Shown here piece by piece: positions 61,811-64,000 of a stretch of DNA of 64,000 nucleotides. Below the pieces are notes generated by a model. It worked only from the letters and a program-made list of their open reading frames with translations. It was not told the DNA's origin and searched no databases. Source of the DNA: CAZWDL01 sp964632995 (lineage in GTDB: Bacteria; Bacteroidota; Bacteroidia; Chitinophagales; Saprospiraceae). Both the position numbers and the translations under genes were made by a program. Each line of letters opens with the position of its first letter. Position 1 is the stretch's first letter. Where the stretch lies: assembly GCA_964632995.1 (NCBI GenBank), contig CAZWDL010000001.1:62001-126000 (forward strand). Reading direction: 5' to 3'.

Positions 61811-63784
61811 TTAACTATAAATAATAGTGCCGAGCTGGGCGGCCAGTTCATTTCTTACCTGTTGCAGGCGCTGATGCGCTTTCATGCGATCATTTACTTC
61901 TTCTTCATCCCCCCGCACAGCCGCCTCTTTAATTTTTTGCCTGTTTTCTCTCAACAGGCGCTCAATTTTGCGTTGCCGGAAACGGCGGACCGAATAGAGC
62001 GCGTCTTCGTAGAAATTCTCGTCCGGCATCTTCTGCATTTGCAGAAAAATATCCCACTTTTTTTCCCAGTTGTGACTGTACTCTACCGGAGTGGTATTGA
62101 GATTAATCGCAAGCTGCTGAATCTTCTCCTCGGGGTGATTGGCAAAGTGGGCAAAGTTTATCGGCTTGCCATGCAGCAGTAACTGCCGGCATTCCTGTAC
62201 AATGCGCTGGTACATTTGGTTATCGAACTCGTTGAAAACATCCTCGAGGTTGCCCAGAATAAACTGCGCCACCGTTATTTCCTCCTCGGCGTCAAATATT
62301 TTATCCCCTCCGCTTACCAGAATACGGACGATATCTTTTTCCTGAAATTCATCCCCTGTATTTTTCGGTGATTCGCCGGGAAGCGCTTCCTGCTGATGGG
62401 CTTTGGTTTCTGCCTCCGGCACTGTGGGGGTGGAGGTTTCGGGCGTGTCGCGTCGGTTTTGCCGTTGATCCTGCCGTTGTCGCTTCCTCAGTTCCTGGGA
62501 GACGACCTTATTCGTTTCATTGACCAGGAGCTGCTCCTCCACGTCAACCACTCTGGCGCATTCCTTAATAAAAAGAGAGCGCTTCAGCGGATCCGGGATG
62601 CGAGCGATGCTGCTGACGATATCCTTGATAGCATGGGTTTTCTTGACAGGGTCGCCCGTGGCGTCCTTAAGCAGTAAATCGGCTTTGAAAAGGATAAAAT
62701 CCTTGGCTTCCTGATCGATGTAAGCTTTAAAGGCTTTAGCGCCTAAGGATTGCAGATAGGAATCGGGATCTTCACCTTCCGGCAGCATTACAACGCTGAC
62801 GTTGAGCCCCTGGGCCAGCACCAGGTCGAGCCCGCGCAAGGCAGCCTTAGTACCGGCGTAATCGCCGTCGTACAGAATTTTGATGTTATCGGAATAGCGT
62901 TTGATGAGTCCGATCTGTTCCTGGGTCAGTGAAGTCCCGGAAGAAGCCACCACATTTTCTATACCGGCCTGATGCAATGAAAGAACATCCGTATAGCCTT
63001 CCACCAGGATGCATTCATCCTGCCGGCGGATGGATTGTTTGGCAAAGTAGGCGCCGTACAACACCCGGCTTTTAGTGTAAACTTCCGTTTCCGGGGTATT
63101 GATGTATTTAGGTGCCTTGATATCCTTGTTGAGAATGCGGCCGCCGAACCCGATGACTTTACCCGAAAGGTTGTGAATAGCGAACATCACCCGGTCGCGG
63201 AAAAAATCCCGGTCGTACTTGCTCGTCAGACCCAGTTTGCGGAGCAACTCGATATCGTAGCCCAGGCTGATTGCTTTTTGAGTGAAGGCATTCTTCTGGT
63301 TAGGGGCGTAACCGAGTCCAAACTTTTTAATTGTTTCCTCCCGAAATCCCCTGTCCTTAAAATAGTGAAGGGCCACGCTTTTACCGCGGTCTGTTTCAAA
63401 GAGCTGTTGCTGGTAGAAATCGCGCGCAAACTGATTGAGGAGGTAAAGGCTTTCGAAGTATTGCCGTTGTTCCCGGGCCTCATCGGTATCGCCGGTTTCT
63501 TCAAGCTCGATGCCGTATTTTTTCGCCAGATAACGCAGCGCCTCCGGGAAAGACATCTGCTCGTGCTCCATTAAAAAGTTGACCGCATTGCCGCCCCGGT
63601 CGCAACCGAAGCACTTATAGATATTTTTGGAGGGAGAAACGGCGAAGGAAGGCGTCTTTTCACTGTGAAACGGGCAAAGTCCGATCAGATTGGAACCCCG
63701 GCGTTTGAGATTGACAAACTCCTGAACCACATCTTCTATTTTTGCCGTATCCAGTATTTCCTGAACACTCTTTTCAGCTATCAC
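61811..63784 (-). CDS. dnaG: DNA primase
   Basis: This 657-residue primase makes RNA primers for replication. The N-terminal CHC2 zinc finger reads LCPFHSEKTPSFAVSPSKNI with YKCFGCDRGG. The central RNA polymerase/TOPRIM domain has CILVEGYTDVLSLHQAGIEN and KILYDGDYAGTKAALRGLD (the acidic metal sites). The C-terminal helicase-interaction region after about residue 430 contains a low-complexity linker (RQRQDQRQNRRDTPET), then a less conserved DnaB-binding domain. The start ATG 63784 gives the usual EKSVQEILDTAKIEDVVQEF beginning. Confidence 0.96.
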   Translation of the reverse strand: MIAEKSVQEILDTAKIEDVVQEFVNLKRRGSNLIGLCPFHSEKTPSFAVSPSKNIYKCFGCDRGGNAVNFLMEHEQMSFPEALRYLAKKYGIELEETGDTDEAREQRQYFESLYLLNQFARDFYQQQLFETDRGKSVALHYFKDRGFREETIKKFGLGYAPNQKNAFTQKAISLGYDIELLRKLGLTSKYDRDFFRDRVMFAIHNLSGKVIGFGGRILNKDIKAPKYINTPETEVYTKSRVLYGAYFAKQSIRRQDECILVEGYTDVLSLHQAGIENVVASSGTSLTQEQIGLIKRYSDNIKILYDGDYAGTKAALRGLDLVLAQGLNVSVVMLPEGEDPDSYLQSLGAKAFKAYIDQEAKDFILFKADLLLKDATGDPVKKTHAIKDIVSSIARIPDPLKRSLFIKECARVVDVEEQLLVNETNKVVSQELRKRQRQDQRQNRRDTPETSTPTVPEAETKAHQQEALPGESPKNTGDEFQEKDIVRILVSGGDKIFDAEEEITVAQFILGNLEDVFNEFDNQMYQRIVQECRQLLLHGKPINFAHFANHPEEKIQQLAINLNTTPVEYSHNWEKKWDIFLQMQKMPDENFYEDALYSVRRFRQRKIERLLRENRQKIKEAAVRGDEEEVNDRMKAHQRLQQVRNELAAQLGTIIYS

Positions 63785-63912
63785 GCAATTGGTTTTTCTT
63801 TCAAGTTAGCAATTTTCTACAAATCCCGGTAGAACCAGGATGCTCGAAGGCTTGAAAAGTTTCACCTATTACTTCCCGACAACGGGAAATGATAAGCCGT
63901 TTTAGAGCATGT

Positions 63913-64000
63913 TCAGTCTTCTTCCTCCAGTACGGCTTCCAGTTCGGGGGTCATTTCCAGGTTGTGAAAAATATTTTGGGTATCCTCGTCATCTTCCAGT
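63913..64000 (-). CDS. YebC/PmpR-family regulator, C-terminal end (partial)
   Basis: Only the last 28 codons are in the window. They read LEDDEDTQNIFHNLEMTPEL and end EEED. The L-E-D-x-x-D-x-Q-N-x-x-H-N pattern is the characteristic C-terminus of YebC/TACO1 family proteins, which act as transcriptional regulators or as translation factors for proline-rich stretches. The rest lies beyond the right edge. The gene ends ~128 bp from the start of dnaG on the same strand. Confidence 0.85.
   Translation of the reverse strand, partial: LEDDEDTQNIFHNLEMTPELEAVLEEED

Overview
The window is a contiguous piece of a Bacteroidota chromosome, most likely from the Saprospiria/Lewinella-like branch (the phylum is well supported, the lower rank is an inference). 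Supporting signs are a type IX secretion type-B (gliding-motility-associated) C-terminal domain, an Oar-like TonB-dependent receptor, short lipoproteins with Bacteroidota-style lipoboxes, a DUF3810 metallopeptidase, a CtlX-type citrulline hydrolase, a stand-alone MnmD, and occasional TAnnTTTG-type -7 boxes. I saw no rRNA, tRNA or CRISPR array.

Layout. 1-8.4 kb is a rearranged accessory stretch. It holds TRAP transporter membrane genes (dctQ, dctM), a 5'-truncated T9SS adhesin end, an oppositely oriented TRAP binding protein, a PA0069-type radical SAM gene, a remnant of an amidohydrolase, a CBS-pair protein and a Uma2-type nuclease. Two ~157-bp MITE-like elements with 16-bp terminal inverted repeats lie in opposite orientation around 3-6.3 kb. 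A different 29-bp inverted repeat brackets the Uma2 gene.

8.4-32.2 kb is the standout region. Three very large tandem genes (1084, 1228 and 3735 residues) lack signal peptides and have no function that I recognise. The largest combines repeated beta-rich modules, several LysM-like repeats and a seven-bladed WD40 propeller. They are followed by a membrane-anchored GH73 glucosaminidase. Convergent to them is a two-gene unit: an 1135-residue all-helical protein built of three ~250-residue repeats, and a lipoprotein. I regard this as the best candidate for an undescribed system.

32.5-48.1 kb is mostly ordinary metabolism and maintenance: pdhB, mnmD, an AP2/degenerate-HNH protein, ribD, a thioredoxin-fold protein, a nuclease plus HerA-like ATPase pair, coaE, photolyase, a TPR lipoprotein, an Spo0M-like arrestin, an Fe-S electron-transfer pair, a phosphoribosyltransferase and a patatin. 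At 48.6-50.8 kb is an Oar-like TonB receptor with two internal deletions (a pseudogene or an assembly error). 51-64 kb is again housekeeping: ctlX, SUI1, a queuosine precursor transporter, DUF3810, trxA, DUF58, PspC, PPK2, an S4-domain protein, a membrane-anchored subtilase, trxB, fbaA, dnaG, and the C-terminal end of a YebC-family gene at the right edge.
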